A stretch of DNA of 64,000 bases from Haliclona indistincta (lineage: Eukaryota > Porifera > Demospongiae > Haplosclerida > Chalinidae): NCBI GenBank assembly GCA_964017065.1, contig OZ024785.1:13097275-13161274 (forward strand). Direction: 5' to 3'. Shown here one piece after another: positions 38,783-50,330 of the stretch (the first letter of the stretch is position 1; every line of letters starts with the position of its first letter). The position numbers were made by a program, and so were the translations under genes. Under the pieces are notes generated by a model. That model had not been told where the DNA came from and made no database searches. It saw only the letters and a list, made by a program, of their open reading frames with translations.

Positions 38783-39606
38783 ATTATCATAACACAGTAG
38801 AGTTTGTTTGTAAAGTGTAGTAATGGATAGATCACTTCTACTTCATGTTTACAATTTAGTGTTTTGACAACACTATAAGCACAATTACGACTAATAATAA
38901 ATGGACAACTATGTCAAAGCTTTAAGTTGACATTAGGTAGTGGATTAAGTAGTAGTATTTTGCGAAGCACAAATAGTCTAGAAGGTTGTCATCATAGTGT
39001 GCTAGGAACCTAGTGTCATCCTCAACTTGACATAAGAGCCACACAAGACATGGTTTGCATACCGTGAGATCTTGTGACTACACACACACATATTGAGAAG
39101 TCACATGTACTATGAGATAGGGTTCTTGTAGCATACAGTGCAACAAAAAGAAATTTTGGTTGCATTACTAAGGTAAGAGCTTAATAATTATCAAGGAGAG
39201 TGTCGAACTTCCGATACTTGCATAGAAACACTGTGTTAAATTTGACTTCCTGTGAGGTTTCAATTGAGAAATTGGAATCTGATAGCTGCCATGCACGTCA
39301 TCTCCACTCATAGTCCACACATAATTATATGGAAAATGTAAAGTGTATTCTCATGTGCAAACTCACTTAGAAGTCACATTACATTACAAAGGTATTGGAG
39401 GTATTATACACTTGAATACGAAGATGAAGTCTGCAGCTTATGAATATAGATTCTAAACTCCTCAGAGATTTAAGTCTAGACTAGTAAAAGAGTGCTTACA
39501 GATTACTAACATCGTCAGCATATTGCAAAAGTGGAATTATTGTTTACCAATCGTGTCCTATTAAATTACAAAACCATGATTTCTACTTCACTATACAACC
39601 AGTGCC
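38783..39606. repeat. T7 3' flank / T8 5' flank, unit repeated at 41344-41990
   Basis: Most of this stretch is repeated after T8 (aacacagtagagtt.. through gtctgcag). A gene plus about 650-820 bases of downstream DNA was therefore copied as one unit. This is DNA-level tandem duplication, not retroposition. No gene is seen inside. Confidence 0.75.
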
Positions 39607-41343
39607 ATGACTCAGCCAGCTCGTCGTACTTTCCTACCAGGTCATGTGGTGGTCATCATTTGCTCTATCACTATTCAACTATTGAACTTAGTAAGAACCA
39701 TTCATTTGGAGCACTACACAAAATCTGACTTCAAGCTTGAAAGTTATTTAGGCATTGGTCTACTTTTTCTCAGCTACCCTCTCCTTGGCTACATAGCTGA
39801 TGTCTGTCTCACCAGGTATCGAACTATCAAATGTTCTCTCATATTCCTGATAGTTGGATGCACCACACTACTGCTATTATCCATCATTAAAATGATTGTA
39901 ATATTATTTGAAATTTTTCCATCAAAACAGTCACTGAATGAATATTCAAACATGATAACTGTAGTTGCAATATCAATAGCAGGTATCTTGGCCACAACTG
40001 GTGTTGGACTGTTTGAAGCTAATGCCATTCAATTTGGACTGGATCAACTACTAGAGGCACCTACACCAAAACTGATTGCCTTCATCCACTGGTACTACTG
40101 GACACAAAATGCAGTGCAATTGACAGTAATATACCTTATGGCTGGCTTTCCCCCAATAGAAAAGGCAACGAAGCCATTATCCGGGTTTGAAGCACAATTT
40201 ATAAGAACCCATATATTAATAACAATTGCAGTTATACCTGGTTTAGCTGCTATAAGCAGTTTAGTGCTTCTTCATAAATCAAAGCGTCACTTATACATTC
40301 TGAGAGCAGGTCTCAACCCATTCAAGAATATCTACAAAGTGCTCAAGTATTCTTGGAACCACAAGGTCCCTCAGCATCGTAGTGCCTTCACCTACTGGGA
40401 GGAGGATATTCCACGCCGTATAGACTTGGGTAAGAACAAATATGGAGGACCATTTACCAATGAGGAGGTGGAGGACACTAAGACATTCCTACGCATCCTG
40501 CCTCTTCTCCTGTGTCTGTTTGGATATCATCTAGCTGGAGATGGCTACTCTGCTCCAGACCAGCTCCAGAGGACTAGCTGTCCTTCACTACCAGTACTGC
40601 TACTAATTGTGCTCAATCCACTCCACATCAGCACTCTTGTTGTAGTGGTTGGTATTCCACTGTATCGACTGATCATCAACAAATGTAGTCGCTACATCAA
40701 GAAAGTTCGAATGCTCACTAAAATGTGGATTGGTCTGTACCTCTCACTAGTACAAGTTGTCTTGTACATAATAGTAGTGATCACCCATGACAGCAAGTAC
40801 TGGTCACAGTATCAATTAGATGCTAATGGTACCTATGACACTGCTGATTTTAACCCTGGAATTGTATGCCTTCACATTCGATATACATACAAAAATAACT
40901 CGCTTGAAATGATATACGATCCAGTCGACAACACCTACCTGTGGTTCATCATTCCTCAGCTCCTCAATGGTCTCTCTTCTCTGCTTGTCTCCATGACAGT
41001 GTTTGAGTTCATCTGTGCCCAGGCTCCTCGCACTACCCAGGGACTGCTCATTGGTCTGTGGTATGCCACCTTTAGCATCAGGTACCTACTAGTAGGTTTG
41101 ATAGATAGTCTTCTTATTGAAAAGACCTCTTGGCTAATTTTCGAGGGAGTGAAGGTGTTTCTGATCCTGGTGTCTCTGGTGCTGTTCTCATGTGTGTCCA
41201 GACGTTACTGCTACCGACAGCGAGACGAGATAGTCAATGTGCAGGGGATGATTGAGGACACTCATGACAAGTGGTTAGACCAGGAGGAGGAGTACATGCA
41301 AGAGCGCAGAGCAATCCTATCAGGACTGACTAAATTATCATAA
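39607..41343 (+). CDS. T8: POT/SLC15-like transporter, intact
   Basis: A 578-codon frame with the Q-type leader CAGTGCC before the ATG. The TM9-TM10 loop is SQYQLDANGTYDTADFNPG, carrying NGT and NNS sequons and a single Cys (IVCLHIRY). The TM3-TM4 loop (FEIFPSKQSLNEYSN) and the TM5-TM6 region (FPPIEKATKPLSGFEAQF) are of the long type shared with T7 and T9. Small private changes are VITHDSK for VINHDSK, and LIDSLLIEK. It lies 824 bases after T7 and 1.56 kb before T9, all in the same direction. Confidence 0.87.
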   Translation: MTQPARRTFLPGHVVVIICSITIQLLNLVRTIHLEHYTKSDFKLESYLGIGLLFLSYPLLGYIADVCLTRYRTIKCSLIFLIVGCTTLLLLSIIKMIVILFEIFPSKQSLNEYSNMITVVAISIAGILATTGVGLFEANAIQFGLDQLLEAPTPKLIAFIHWYYWTQNAVQLTVIYLMAGFPPIEKATKPLSGFEAQFIRTHILITIAVIPGLAAISSLVLLHKSKRHLYILRAGLNPFKNIYKVLKYSWNHKVPQHRSAFTYWEEDIPRRIDLGKNKYGGPFTNEEVEDTKTFLRILPLLLCLFGYHLAGDGYSAPDQLQRTSCPSLPVLLLIVLNPLHISTLVVVVGIPLYRLIINKCSRYIKKVRMLTKMWIGLYLSLVQVVLYIIVVITHDSKYWSQYQLDANGTYDTADFNPGIVCLHIRYTYKNNSLEMIYDPVDNTYLWFIIPQLLNGLSSLLVSMTVFEFICAQAPRTTQGLLIGLWYATFSIRYLLVGLIDSLLIEKTSWLIFEGVKVFLILVSLVLFSCVSRRYCYRQRDEIVNVQGMIEDTHDKWLDQEEEYMQERRAILSGLTKLS

Positions 41344-42902
41344 CACAGTAGAGTTCGTTTGTAAAGTGTAGTAATGGATAGATCAGTTCTACTTCATGTT
41401 TACAATTAATTTTAGTATTTTGACAACACTAAGCACAATTACGACTAATAATAAATGGACAACCACATTTATTGATATCAATGCTTGAAGTTGACATTAG
41501 GTAGTACATTAAGTAGTGCAGGAATTAGTATTTTTGAAGCAAAATAGTCTAAAAGGTTGTCATCATAGCGTGCAGGAACCTAGTGTTACAATTCATCCTC
41601 AACTTGACATAAGATCTACACCAGACATGGTTTGCATACCGTGAGATCTTGTGACTATACACAGGTCACATGTACTATGAGATAGGGTTCTTGTAGCATA
41701 CCATGAGGAAACTTTGGTTGCATTACTAAGGTTTAATAATTAAGGAGAGTGTCGAACTTCCGATACTTGCATAGAAACACTGTGTACAACGTGACTTCCT
41801 GCAAGGTTTCAATTCAGCACTCATAATCTGAGAGCTGCCACGTCATCTCCACTCATTGTCCACACATAATGGATAATGAAAGTGTATTCTCATGTGCAAA
41901 CTCACCAGGAAGTCATATTTTACACATTACGAAGGCATTGGAGGTAATATACTATTGACTACGAAAATGAAGTCTGCAGTTTAAAAAGTTGTAACAAAGC
42001 TATGCACAACTGGATCTGGATTGGACTGTCAGTTGTCGAGCAGCTGATCTAAAAAAACCTCTGCTATGGTGACACATATGCCTGCTGCTGTCAGTCGTGC
42101 ATTAGTATGCCTAATTAATATTCACAAAAATGTTTTAAAGCACTGTGTGTAATACAAACGTGCTAGAATGCTGTGAAGGACAGCAATGAAGATACCACAC
42201 ACTGCTCCTTTCCTTGAGTCCTATGTCCAACGCCAGGTACAATGCAACTCAGTGACAGCAGGCACAACTGGAGTGGTAATAAACTGACAACAGTGCAACA
42301 TTTTCAGATGTGCTGTAACAGTTCAACTACAAAAATCATAATTTACTGATGGTTAGCATTCCAGAGACTATCAGCTTGGACGACATATACAAACCATTCA
42401 TAAACTGAAGCTGTTTCACCCACCTCTAGTGCACTAGTCCTTCCTTCGCAAGCTAATACTCAATCTTTAATTCACAGAGAGAACTGCTCTTTCAAAAAAA
42501 TACTATGACGGTGTGATGCATAATGTTTGTACCATAAAACTGTTGATGCTGAGAAACTCTCCTTCAATTATGCAGGAATCACACAAAAATAACTTGTGAT
42601 GATGTGTCAGCGATCATATTCCACAAAATAACTACAGTTTATGCTTTGGGTCTAACAGCAGAACCAACATAGTACTCGTGAGTGACAAAATTATGTGCCA
42701 AAGAGCATTGAAAATATGACTTTCAGTATGTGACACAGTAAACACCAAGTACCATCAAGTGCACTATCACAGGCACATGACTCATATTAGTGACTCAAAA
42801 TCAACAAGGCCATCACATCAAATGTTAGTTTAGACAAGTTGAATGTTCGTTCAGTTACAACAGAAATTCCACACAAGACATCAGTGCAGTAAAACCAGTG
42901 CC
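41344..42902. other. Intergenic T8-T9
   Basis: The first about 650 bases repeat the T7 3' flank. The remainder (about 42000-42840) has no match in the window and no recognised gene. The leader CCAGTGCC precedes the T9 start. Confidence 0.5.
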
Positions 42903-44630
42903 ATGACTCAGCCAGCTCGCCGTCATCTCCTACCAGGTTATATGGTAGTCATCATTTGCTCTATCACTATTCAACCATTCAATGTACCAAGAACCATTCA
43001 TTTGGAACACTACACAAGAACCACCTTCAAGATTGAAAGCTATATAATTATTGGCTTAGTGTTTCTCAGCTACCCTTTCGTTGGCTACATAGCTGATGTC
43101 TGTCTCACCAGGTATCGAACTATTAAATTTTCCATCATTTTTCTGATAGTTGGGTGTATCATACTATTGCTTTTTTCTATGATTATAATGACAGTAACCA
43201 TGATATTTCCGACAAAAACGTCACTTTACAAAGATGTAGGTACCATAACTATTGTTTGTGTATCAATAGCCGTTGCTTTGATAACCACTGGTGTTGGACT
43301 GTTTGAAGCTAATGCCATTCAATTTGGACTGGATCAACTACTAGAGGCTCCTACACCAAAACTGATTGCCTTCATCCACTGGTACTACTGGACTCAAAAA
43401 TTAGTCCAACTTGCAATGATTTATATTACAGCAGGCTATATGCTAGCAGAAAAGGCAAAGCATTCTCTGTCACATTTTGAAGACCAATTTGTAGATGCTA
43501 TTACACTATTAACAATTGCAGCTGTACCTGGCCTACCTGTTATAGGCTGTTTAGTACTTCTTCATAAATCAAAACGTCACTTATACATTCTGAGAGCAGG
43601 TCTCAACCCATTCAAGAATATCTACAAAGTGCTCAAGTATTCTTGGAACCACAAGGTCCCTCAGCATCGCAGTGCCTTCACCTACTGGGAAGAGCATATT
43701 CCACGCCGTATAGACCTGGGTAAGAACAAATATGGAGGACCATTTACCAATGAGGAGGTGGAGGACACTAAGACATTCCTACGAATCCTGCCTCTTCTCT
43801 TGTGTCTGTTTGGATACCATCTAGCTGGAGATGGCTACTCTGCTCCAGATCAGCTCCAGAGGACTAGCTGTCCTTCACTACCAGTACTGTTAATAATTAT
43901 GCTTAATCCACTCCACATCAGCACTCTTGTTGAAGTGGTTGGTATTCCACTGTATCGACTGATCATCAACAAATGTAGTCGCTACATCAAGAAAATTCGA
44001 ATGCTCACTAAAATGTGGATTGGTCTGTACCTCTCACTAGTACAAGTTGTCTTGTACATAATACTAGTGATCAACCATGACAGCAAGTACTGGTCACAGT
44101 ACCAATTAGATGCCAATGGTACGTTTGACACAGCTGATTATTACCCTGGAATTGTATGCCTTCATATTCGATATACAAACAAAAATAACTTGCTTGAAAT
44201 GATATATGATCCAGTCGACAACACCTACCTGTGGTTCATCATTCCTCAGTTCCTCAACGGACTCTCTTCTCTGCTTGTCTCCATGACAGTGTTTGAGTTT
44301 ATCTGTGCCCAGGCTCCTCGCACTACCCAGGGACTGCTCATTGGCCTGTGGTATGCCACCTTTAGCATCAGGTACCTACTAGTAGGTTTGATAGATGCTC
44401 TTCTTATTGAAATAACCTCTTGGCTAATTTTCGAGGGAGTAAAGGTGTTTCTGATCCTGGTGTCTCTGGTGCTGTTCTCTTGTGTGTCCAGACATTACCG
44501 CTACCGACAGCGAGATGAGATAGTCAATGTGCAGGGGATGATTGAGGACACTCATGACAAGTGGTTAGACCAGGAGGAGGAGTACATGCAAGAGCGCAGA
44601 GCAATCCTATCAGGACTGTCTATACGATAA
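42903..44630 (+). CDS. T9: POT/SLC15-like transporter, intact
   Basis: A 575-codon frame from ATG 42903 (MTQPARRHLLPGY). An in-frame ATG at 42843 would add 20 residues with no parallel in other copies, so it is not used. TM1 is changed to ITIQPFNVPRTIHLE, with two prolines in or near the helix. The cytoplasmic loop has EEHIPRRID where every other copy has EED. TM8 has a Glu (STLVEVVGIP for STLVVVVGIP). The loop is of the DANGTFDTADYYPG type. The accumulation of changes in otherwise invariant blocks makes it the most diverged open copy. Confidence 0.84.
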   Translation: MTQPARRHLLPGYMVVIICSITIQPFNVPRTIHLEHYTRTTFKIESYIIIGLVFLSYPFVGYIADVCLTRYRTIKFSIIFLIVGCIILLLFSMIIMTVTMIFPTKTSLYKDVGTITIVCVSIAVALITTGVGLFEANAIQFGLDQLLEAPTPKLIAFIHWYYWTQKLVQLAMIYITAGYMLAEKAKHSLSHFEDQFVDAITLLTIAAVPGLPVIGCLVLLHKSKRHLYILRAGLNPFKNIYKVLKYSWNHKVPQHRSAFTYWEEHIPRRIDLGKNKYGGPFTNEEVEDTKTFLRILPLLLCLFGYHLAGDGYSAPDQLQRTSCPSLPVLLIIMLNPLHISTLVEVVGIPLYRLIINKCSRYIKKIRMLTKMWIGLYLSLVQVVLYIILVINHDSKYWSQYQLDANGTFDTADYYPGIVCLHIRYTNKNNLLEMIYDPVDNTYLWFIIPQFLNGLSSLLVSMTVFEFICAQAPRTTQGLLIGLWYATFSIRYLLVGLIDALLIEITSWLIFEGVKVFLILVSLVLFSCVSRHYRYRQRDEIVNVQGMIEDTHDKWLDQEEEYMQERRAILSGLSIR

Positions 44631-44875
44631 CCAGATCAGTACAGTGACACGTAATGTAAAGAGTACTGTATATAAGACTGATCGATAAACTGCAATTTTT
44701 TAATGGTAATTTGTTTAATTTGTATGATAGTGTATACAAATAGTTTTTGAGCTGTGAAGTGGTATAAGGGCATGCAAGTAATTTAAGCGTCATAATGCTC
44801 TGAGTAATACTAATTTCTTATAACTATTCATGACATGGAGTTAGGTACACCACAAAAACAGGTGTATGTAAACAA
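44631..44875. other. T9 3' flank
   Basis: Short non-coding flank with no recognised feature. Confidence 0.3.
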
Positions 44876-45215
44876 GAAACGAAACGAAATGAAACAGCAC
44901 CAACAGTTGAGTCTACAGCATTACATGGTCCAGCTCTATAGCACATTTACACTCTACCATGCGCAGTCACTACTAACAGTCTTGTGAACAAGAAATACAG
45001 TCTCGATCTATGATGCACCTGCTCGGTTAGGCTCCTTAGAGACAGAGTGAGTGAGCAGTAACACACCGAAACTGTTTTGCTAGTTCGGTCTTTGCTGAGA
45101 TCACAAAAAAGAGAACAGTATTCCAGTCCAGTCCAGTGATTAGTGACTAGAGTGCTATACAGCTAGAGCATGTAATGCTGTAGAGTCAGCGGTTGGGGCT
45201 GTTTCGTTTCGTTTC
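44876..45215. mobile_element. MITE with GAAACGAAACGAAA ends
   Basis: The left end (GAAACGAAACGAAATGAAAC..) and the right end (..GTTTCGTTTCGTTTC) are inverted repeats. They continue for about 65 bases (CTACAGCATTACATG motif in both). The total is 340 bases. Non-coding. Confidence 0.75.
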
Positions 45216-45330
45216 TTTTTCACCCCACATAAATGGACATGGATCAACATACTAGTTAAAGCATCGTGTAGATTGCTCTATGGTGTATAGTTGCACAAGG
45301 AGCAGGTTTAAAGGTAAATAGACCATGAGC

Positions 45331-45425
45331 TGACTGCAGTAGTACCAGTGGATGAAGGCAATCAGTTTTGGTGTAGGAGCCACTAGTAGTTGATCCAGTT
45401 GAAATTGAATGGCATCAGCTTAAAA
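45331..45425 (-). pseudogene. Antisense transporter fragment (TM5 region)
   Basis: About 90 bases match the transporter coding strand in reverse. They cover the stretch encoding ANAIQFGLDQLLEAPTPKLI to HWYY, with about six mismatches and unrelated DNA on both sides. It is orphaned: no other part of the gene is nearby. It may be an inserted scrap or a remnant of a minus-strand copy. Confidence 0.75.
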
Positions 45426-45636
45426 AAGCAGTTGAACTAGTCAGCAGTTGAAAGTTACAAAAGTTGTTTTTAAAAAACAACAAATTTAAGCTTATTCGTT
45501 GGGTATATGCAACTTTGCTAAACAAGAAATCATACTTGTACATTAAATAATATTTAGACCATACCGAGTGACTTTAGACCAATCTTTGTTTACTTTTTTA
45601 CCTAAAAGTGTGCATTAATAAAGTGCGCGTTAATAA

Positions 45637-45666
45637 AAGTGTGCATTAAGAACTTAATGCACACTT
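45637..45666. repeat. Perfect hairpin
   Basis: AAGTGTGCATTAAG and its exact complement are separated by two bases. They are surrounded by further partial repeats of GTGCATTAA between 45608 and 45695. No function is assigned. Confidence 0.75.
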
Positions 45667-46049
45667 AAGTGTGCATTAAGCTATTTAATGCACAAATTTT
45701 GAGCAATCTGATTGATCGAAAGTCACGTGGTATGATCTAATTTTATGTGGATATCCGTTTATGTTACATTTTTAAGTTCATTGAGAAGATACGCAAGGCA
45801 TCATGAGTATATCTCTTAATACTCAGTTTCATTAGATATCCAAAGAAGATTGGTAAACTTGTGCATTTCCTTTTAATGCATTAGCAGTGCTTCCACAATT
45901 GATAAATAAACGTTTAATGTTTAGAAAACATTATAAACATACACTTATAATCACTGTAAATCAGTCACAATAACAAGCTAAGACATCTTTATTATCGAAA
46001 GAATAATATTTACACAAAACCATACAGTTGCACAACTATAGCCAGCGCC

Positions 46050-47801
46050 ATGACGCAGCCAGCTCGTCGTACCTTTTTACCAGGTCATGTGGTAGTCATC
46101 ATTTGCTCTATCACTATTCAACTGATGAACTTAGCAAAAAACTATCATTTGGAACAACATCAGCACTCTTACAACAAAATCGCAACCATCATTATTCTCG
46201 GTTTGTTATATCTGAGCTACCCTCTCCTTGGCTACATAGCTGATGTCTGTCTCACCAGGTATCGAACTATCAAATGTTCCTTCGTATTCCTGATAGTTGG
46301 ATGTACTATTGGAGGGCTATTCTACCTTGCTAGTGTCATAGTTACTCTGACAGAAAAGTTTCAAAAAGAGAAGATTTCTGCTATAATTCACGACAACCTG
46401 TACACACAAGCAATTCCTATACTTTCAATAGGAACATTCATCATCACTGGTGTTGGACTGTTTGAAGCTAATGCAATTCAATTTGGACTGGATCAACTAC
46501 TAGAGGCTCCTACACCAAAACTGATTGCCTTCATCCACTGGTACTACTGGACTCAAAATGTTATTAAATTGGTAGTAATGTATCCTTCAGTTGGCTGGAA
46601 ACCGATTGAAGCTATTTTGAGATCACATACATCACACGAATCACGAGCTATTAGAAATGGTTCTGTTCTAACTATTGCAGCCATACTTGGTCTAGTTGCT
46701 GTAGGCAGTTTAATAATTTTTCAAAAAACAAAGTGTCACTTGTACATTCTGAGAGCAGGTCTCAACCCATTCAAGAATATCTACAAAGTGCTCAAGTATT
46801 CTTGGAGCCACAAGGTCCCTCAGCATCGTAGTGCCTTCACCTACTGGGAGGAGGATATTCCACGCCGTATAGACCTGGGTAAGAATAAATATGGAGGACC
46901 ATTTACCAATGAGGAGGTGGAGGACACTAAGACATTCCTACGCATCCTGCCTCTTCTCCTGTGTCTGTTTGGATACCATCTAGCTGGAGATGGCTACTCT
47001 GCTCCAGATCAGCTCCTGAGGACTAGCTGTCCTTCACTACCAGTACTGCTACTAATTGTGCTCAATCCATTCCACATCAGCACTCTTGTTGTAGTGGTTG
47101 GTATTCCACTGTATCGACTGATCATCAACAAATGTAGTCGCTACATCAAGAAAGTTCGAATGCTCACTAAAATGTGGATTGGTCTGTACCTCTCACTAGT
47201 ACAAGTTGTCTTGTACATAATAGTAGTGATCAACCATGACAGCAAGTACTGGTCAGAACACAGTTCAGTAGCTTGTGTTCTGAACTATTATCGCAATTAT
47301 CATTATAATCCAAGTGAAGGGTGTTCACAGATTCGATTCAAACTTTCTAACATCTCATGTGAATCAACAGACAACCCAGTGGACAACACCTACCTTTGGT
47401 TCATCATTCCTCAGCTCCTCAACGGTCTCTCTTCTCTGCTTGTCTCCATGACAGTTTTTGAGTTCATCTGTGCCCAGGCTCCTCGCACTACCCAGGGACT
47501 GCTCATTGGTCTGTGGTATGCCACCTTTAGCATCAGGTACCTACTAGTAGGTTTGGTAGATACTCTTCTTATTGAAAAGACCTCTTGGCTAATTTTCGAG
47601 GGAGTGAAGGTGTTTCTGATCCTGGTGTCTCTGGTGCTGTTCTCATGTGTGTCCAGACGTTACCGCTACCGACAGCGAGACGAGATAGTCAATGTGCAGG
47701 GGATGATTGAGGACACTCATGACAAGTGGTTAGACCAGGAGGAGGAGTACATGCAAGAGCGCAGAGCAATCCTATCAGGACTGACTATACATCATAACTA
47801 G
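46050..47801 (+). CDS. T10: POT/SLC15-like transporter, intact
   Basis: A 583-codon frame, the longest canonical copy. The start context is GCGCCATGACGCAGCC. The region after TM1 (HLEQHQHSYNKIATIIILGLL) matches R-type copies T2, T11 and T13, while the start (MTQPARR) is Q-type. TM6 and the following residues are altered (SLIIFQKTKCHLYILR for SLVLLHKSKRHLYILR), and SWSHKV replaces SWNHKV. The TM9-TM10 loop (CVLNYYRNYHYNPSEGC) is like that of T5, with an NIS sequon. Its 3' flank (47980-48040) recurs after T11. Confidence 0.86.
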   Translation: MTQPARRTFLPGHVVVIICSITIQLMNLAKNYHLEQHQHSYNKIATIIILGLLYLSYPLLGYIADVCLTRYRTIKCSFVFLIVGCTIGGLFYLASVIVTLTEKFQKEKISAIIHDNLYTQAIPILSIGTFIITGVGLFEANAIQFGLDQLLEAPTPKLIAFIHWYYWTQNVIKLVVMYPSVGWKPIEAILRSHTSHESRAIRNGSVLTIAAILGLVAVGSLIIFQKTKCHLYILRAGLNPFKNIYKVLKYSWSHKVPQHRSAFTYWEEDIPRRIDLGKNKYGGPFTNEEVEDTKTFLRILPLLLCLFGYHLAGDGYSAPDQLLRTSCPSLPVLLLIVLNPFHISTLVVVVGIPLYRLIINKCSRYIKKVRMLTKMWIGLYLSLVQVVLYIIVVINHDSKYWSEHSSVACVLNYYRNYHYNPSEGCSQIRFKLSNISCESTDNPVDNTYLWFIIPQLLNGLSSLLVSMTVFEFICAQAPRTTQGLLIGLWYATFSIRYLLVGLVDTLLIEKTSWLIFEGVKVFLILVSLVLFSCVSRRYRYRQRDEIVNVQGMIEDTHDKWLDQEEEYMQERRAILSGLTIHHN

Positions 47802-48488
47802 TATCACAGTCCAGTATAAAAGATTTTGTTATTGATTGAAAAATTATCTTCATGCAGAAAATATGTTTGCCTACAGCACATGTACTTGATTTCTATATTT
47901 GTCACATTGAAAAAAATTCACCAAGATACCTATAATATTCAATTTTTAATTATGTGGAGGACTTAAAATTTAGTTATTTCATTGATAAACCAATCGTCAG
48001 TCAAGACACAGCATGACCGTATGCGCTAGTGAGCATGAATGAGTGTTAGATTATAGCTTAGTGGTATTAGCCAATCAGATGTTCTAGTTGCTTGGATCTA
48101 AATCTCGTAATGTAATCTCGCCACTCCATAATGTAATCCCACCTCGTGGAGCTAAAACAATAGATTACGGTTAATGCTCAAAAATATACTGAATAATCCA
48201 TAAAGTAAGCTATGGTAGATCTCTGGTGAGTCTCTCTTGAGTCTGGTTAGTCGATGTCAGAGTCGTCGGAGCCTGCCTGTTTGCACAGTCGAGCCACCGT
48301 ACCACTGAGCGAGGCGTGACCGAGTGGTTTGGACGCATACACTCGAAAATTAGTTTTGACAAGCTTTTCGAGTGTATGTGTGAACATAACTCGGCAGCTA
48401 AAGCTGATATTGAAAAAACACCTCCGTCTGTCCAAAGATAACTAAGCTGTCCAGCTGCATGCCAAGTCTAGTCGTCCCACAGAATGCC
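47802..48488. other. Intergenic, T10 3' flank with coding-like minus-strand relic
   Basis: A minus-strand 62-codon frame at 48247-48435 ends KPLGHASLSGTVARLCKQAG. That is faintly like the C-terminal part of tyrosine-recombinase-derived (Crypton-type) proteins. Too short and unsupported to call a gene. Confidence 0.3.
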
Positions 48489-49068
48489 TAGTCTGGCAGC
48501 CCCGTCCCTTCGCATTATTGTGGAAGGGTCTGGCGTCAGTAGTATCAAAGAGTTGTACCAGTCGCAGGGATTTCTGCGATCCAATCAGATTGCAGAAACG
48601 CACGGCAGAATCAATTAATTATGAATATTCATAAGCTAAGAACTTTCGCCTAGTAATCACGCAGTATTGGCTGCAGTAAACGCGCTGTACACCTGTTGTG
48701 ACCATGCAAATGTCAGTAACGAGCTACTGAACGTAATGGTTGTAAGTAAGAATGCTAGAGCTGGCTTGTACGCTCGACTTTGCAACTTAGGTTGTAAACA
48801 CGGTACAGAAAGTGTCTATACTTTGCCTGCTCTCCATTGGCGCTTGAATTAGATGTCATAGTTTAATTTTTAAGCTGACCGAAGGTTGCTTCTTCCACCA
48901 ATTTTATGATCTAGATCGATAAAGCAAACAGCACACTGACCGCCGCCATTTTGTTACTAATTAACACGTGAAAATGTGACGTAATTTAAATTCCACTGGT
49001 ACAACTGTTTGATACTACTGACGCCAGACCCTTCCACAATAATGCGAAGGGGCGGGGCTGCCAGACTA
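48489..49068. mobile_element. Mutator-like non-autonomous TIR element
   Basis: A 580-bp element with inverted ends starting TAGTCTGGCAGCCCC, extending about 80 bases inward. It is flanked by 9-base direct repeats CAGAATGCC (48480-48488 and 49069-49077). A 9-bp target duplication with long terminal inverted repeats is typical of Mutator-like elements. The interior has no transposase. Confidence 0.75.
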
Positions 49069-49077
49069 CAGAATGCC

Positions 49078-50330
49078 CACAACGAGATTTACGATTTCTT
49101 AGTCGAAGAAGCTGCTCATTGCTTAGTGCACTTCGTAACGCGTCTAGCATTCGATTTTGAAAATGACAAAGTGCAGTCTTTGCTCTAACTAGATATGCAA
49201 TGCTTTGTTTGACCAAACCAACATGCGCGATGCTACGAGTATTTTATTCAGACAACTATTTCTATTTACTTGTAAGTGGGCGTGGCATCCCATAAACTTA
49301 AGCTGCGTTAGCACTGGCAACCCGAGTCGAATCAGGGTTAAATTCAGTTAGTATGTCCGCACTTGACCCGGATTGATGTGAGTCAGGTTCATGCAACAGT
49401 CCAAGGTAGTGTTTATAGCACTAGCACGAGAGCTTCTCGACAACGTATGTCTTTCTCTAGCATTTGGGTGCTCAGGGAGCGTCGCCAGTGCGTGCATGTT
49501 CCGATTGCAAGCAAAGTACATTCATGTACTGTATATATCTCTCCATAGATAATACATATCCACTTATACTGCATCATTAATAATTTATAATTACACTTCC
49601 TCCATTGACACTGATTGTTGTAATATCGACATCACTGAAGGTGGCGGTACCCCGTGTGCTCATTAATTATTCATAAGTTAGCAACAACAAACACTGTGTC
49701 AAGATGAAACATGCTACAACAGTGTAAAGACGAGCCATAGAGACGCCAGATACAGTACTTCTGCAATAGTTCTAAAGCTAAGCTCTGACGCAAAGCAGTT
49801 TGGTGGCAGCAACCTAAACACGCATCATGAATTTCTGTTTAGCTTCTAGCCAAGAATATACAACTGCATAATTATTTACTTCAAGATGGGCTAACCTACC
49901 TATGGCTAAGTAAATATTGCGGACGAAGCGTTTTGTTAACCAAAGCTGAACATAGCTGTTTTATGCACTGACAAACATGGACATCGCTGCCAAATCAGCC
50001 ATGATTTTGGATGTCAAATGTTTTTCTTAAAATCAGAAAATGTAATTTAATGCAGAAAACTCTTCGTCAGCACCTAGAAATGGTTTTTAAGAGTCAAACT
50101 TCAGCTGGTAACCTTTGCAGCACGATTATTCAGAAGAGATTTTTGGCTCTTATCCGTACGATGTTGATTATTCTTTGTGGCGTAGAATATTGTGCAACGT
50201 TTCACGCTGCTAGAGTTGCTCTGTCACGAGATGCAGGTAACAGAAAGTCGCTCATTAATATTCATAACACCGGTATACTGAAACAAGAGTGCCGCCACCA
50301 TAAGCTTCCAGCTTCAATAACAATAATAAT
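49078..50330. other. Intergenic, distal 5' flank of T11
   Basis: About 49320-49660 repeats the flank of T1 and T12 (1040-1340 and 54860-55170). The remainder shows no gene. A 168-codon frame at 50011-50517 overlaps the conserved promoter and is judged accidental. Confidence 0.5.

Noticed and set aside
42843..42902. N-terminal extension of T9
   Set aside because: The extra 20 residues are absent from all paralogues; the ATG at 42903 has the shared CAGTGCC leader.
48247..48435. Crypton-type tyrosine recombinase fragment
   Set aside because: Only one short stretch looks similar; no catalytic residues are visible, so it is mentioned only as a possible relic.
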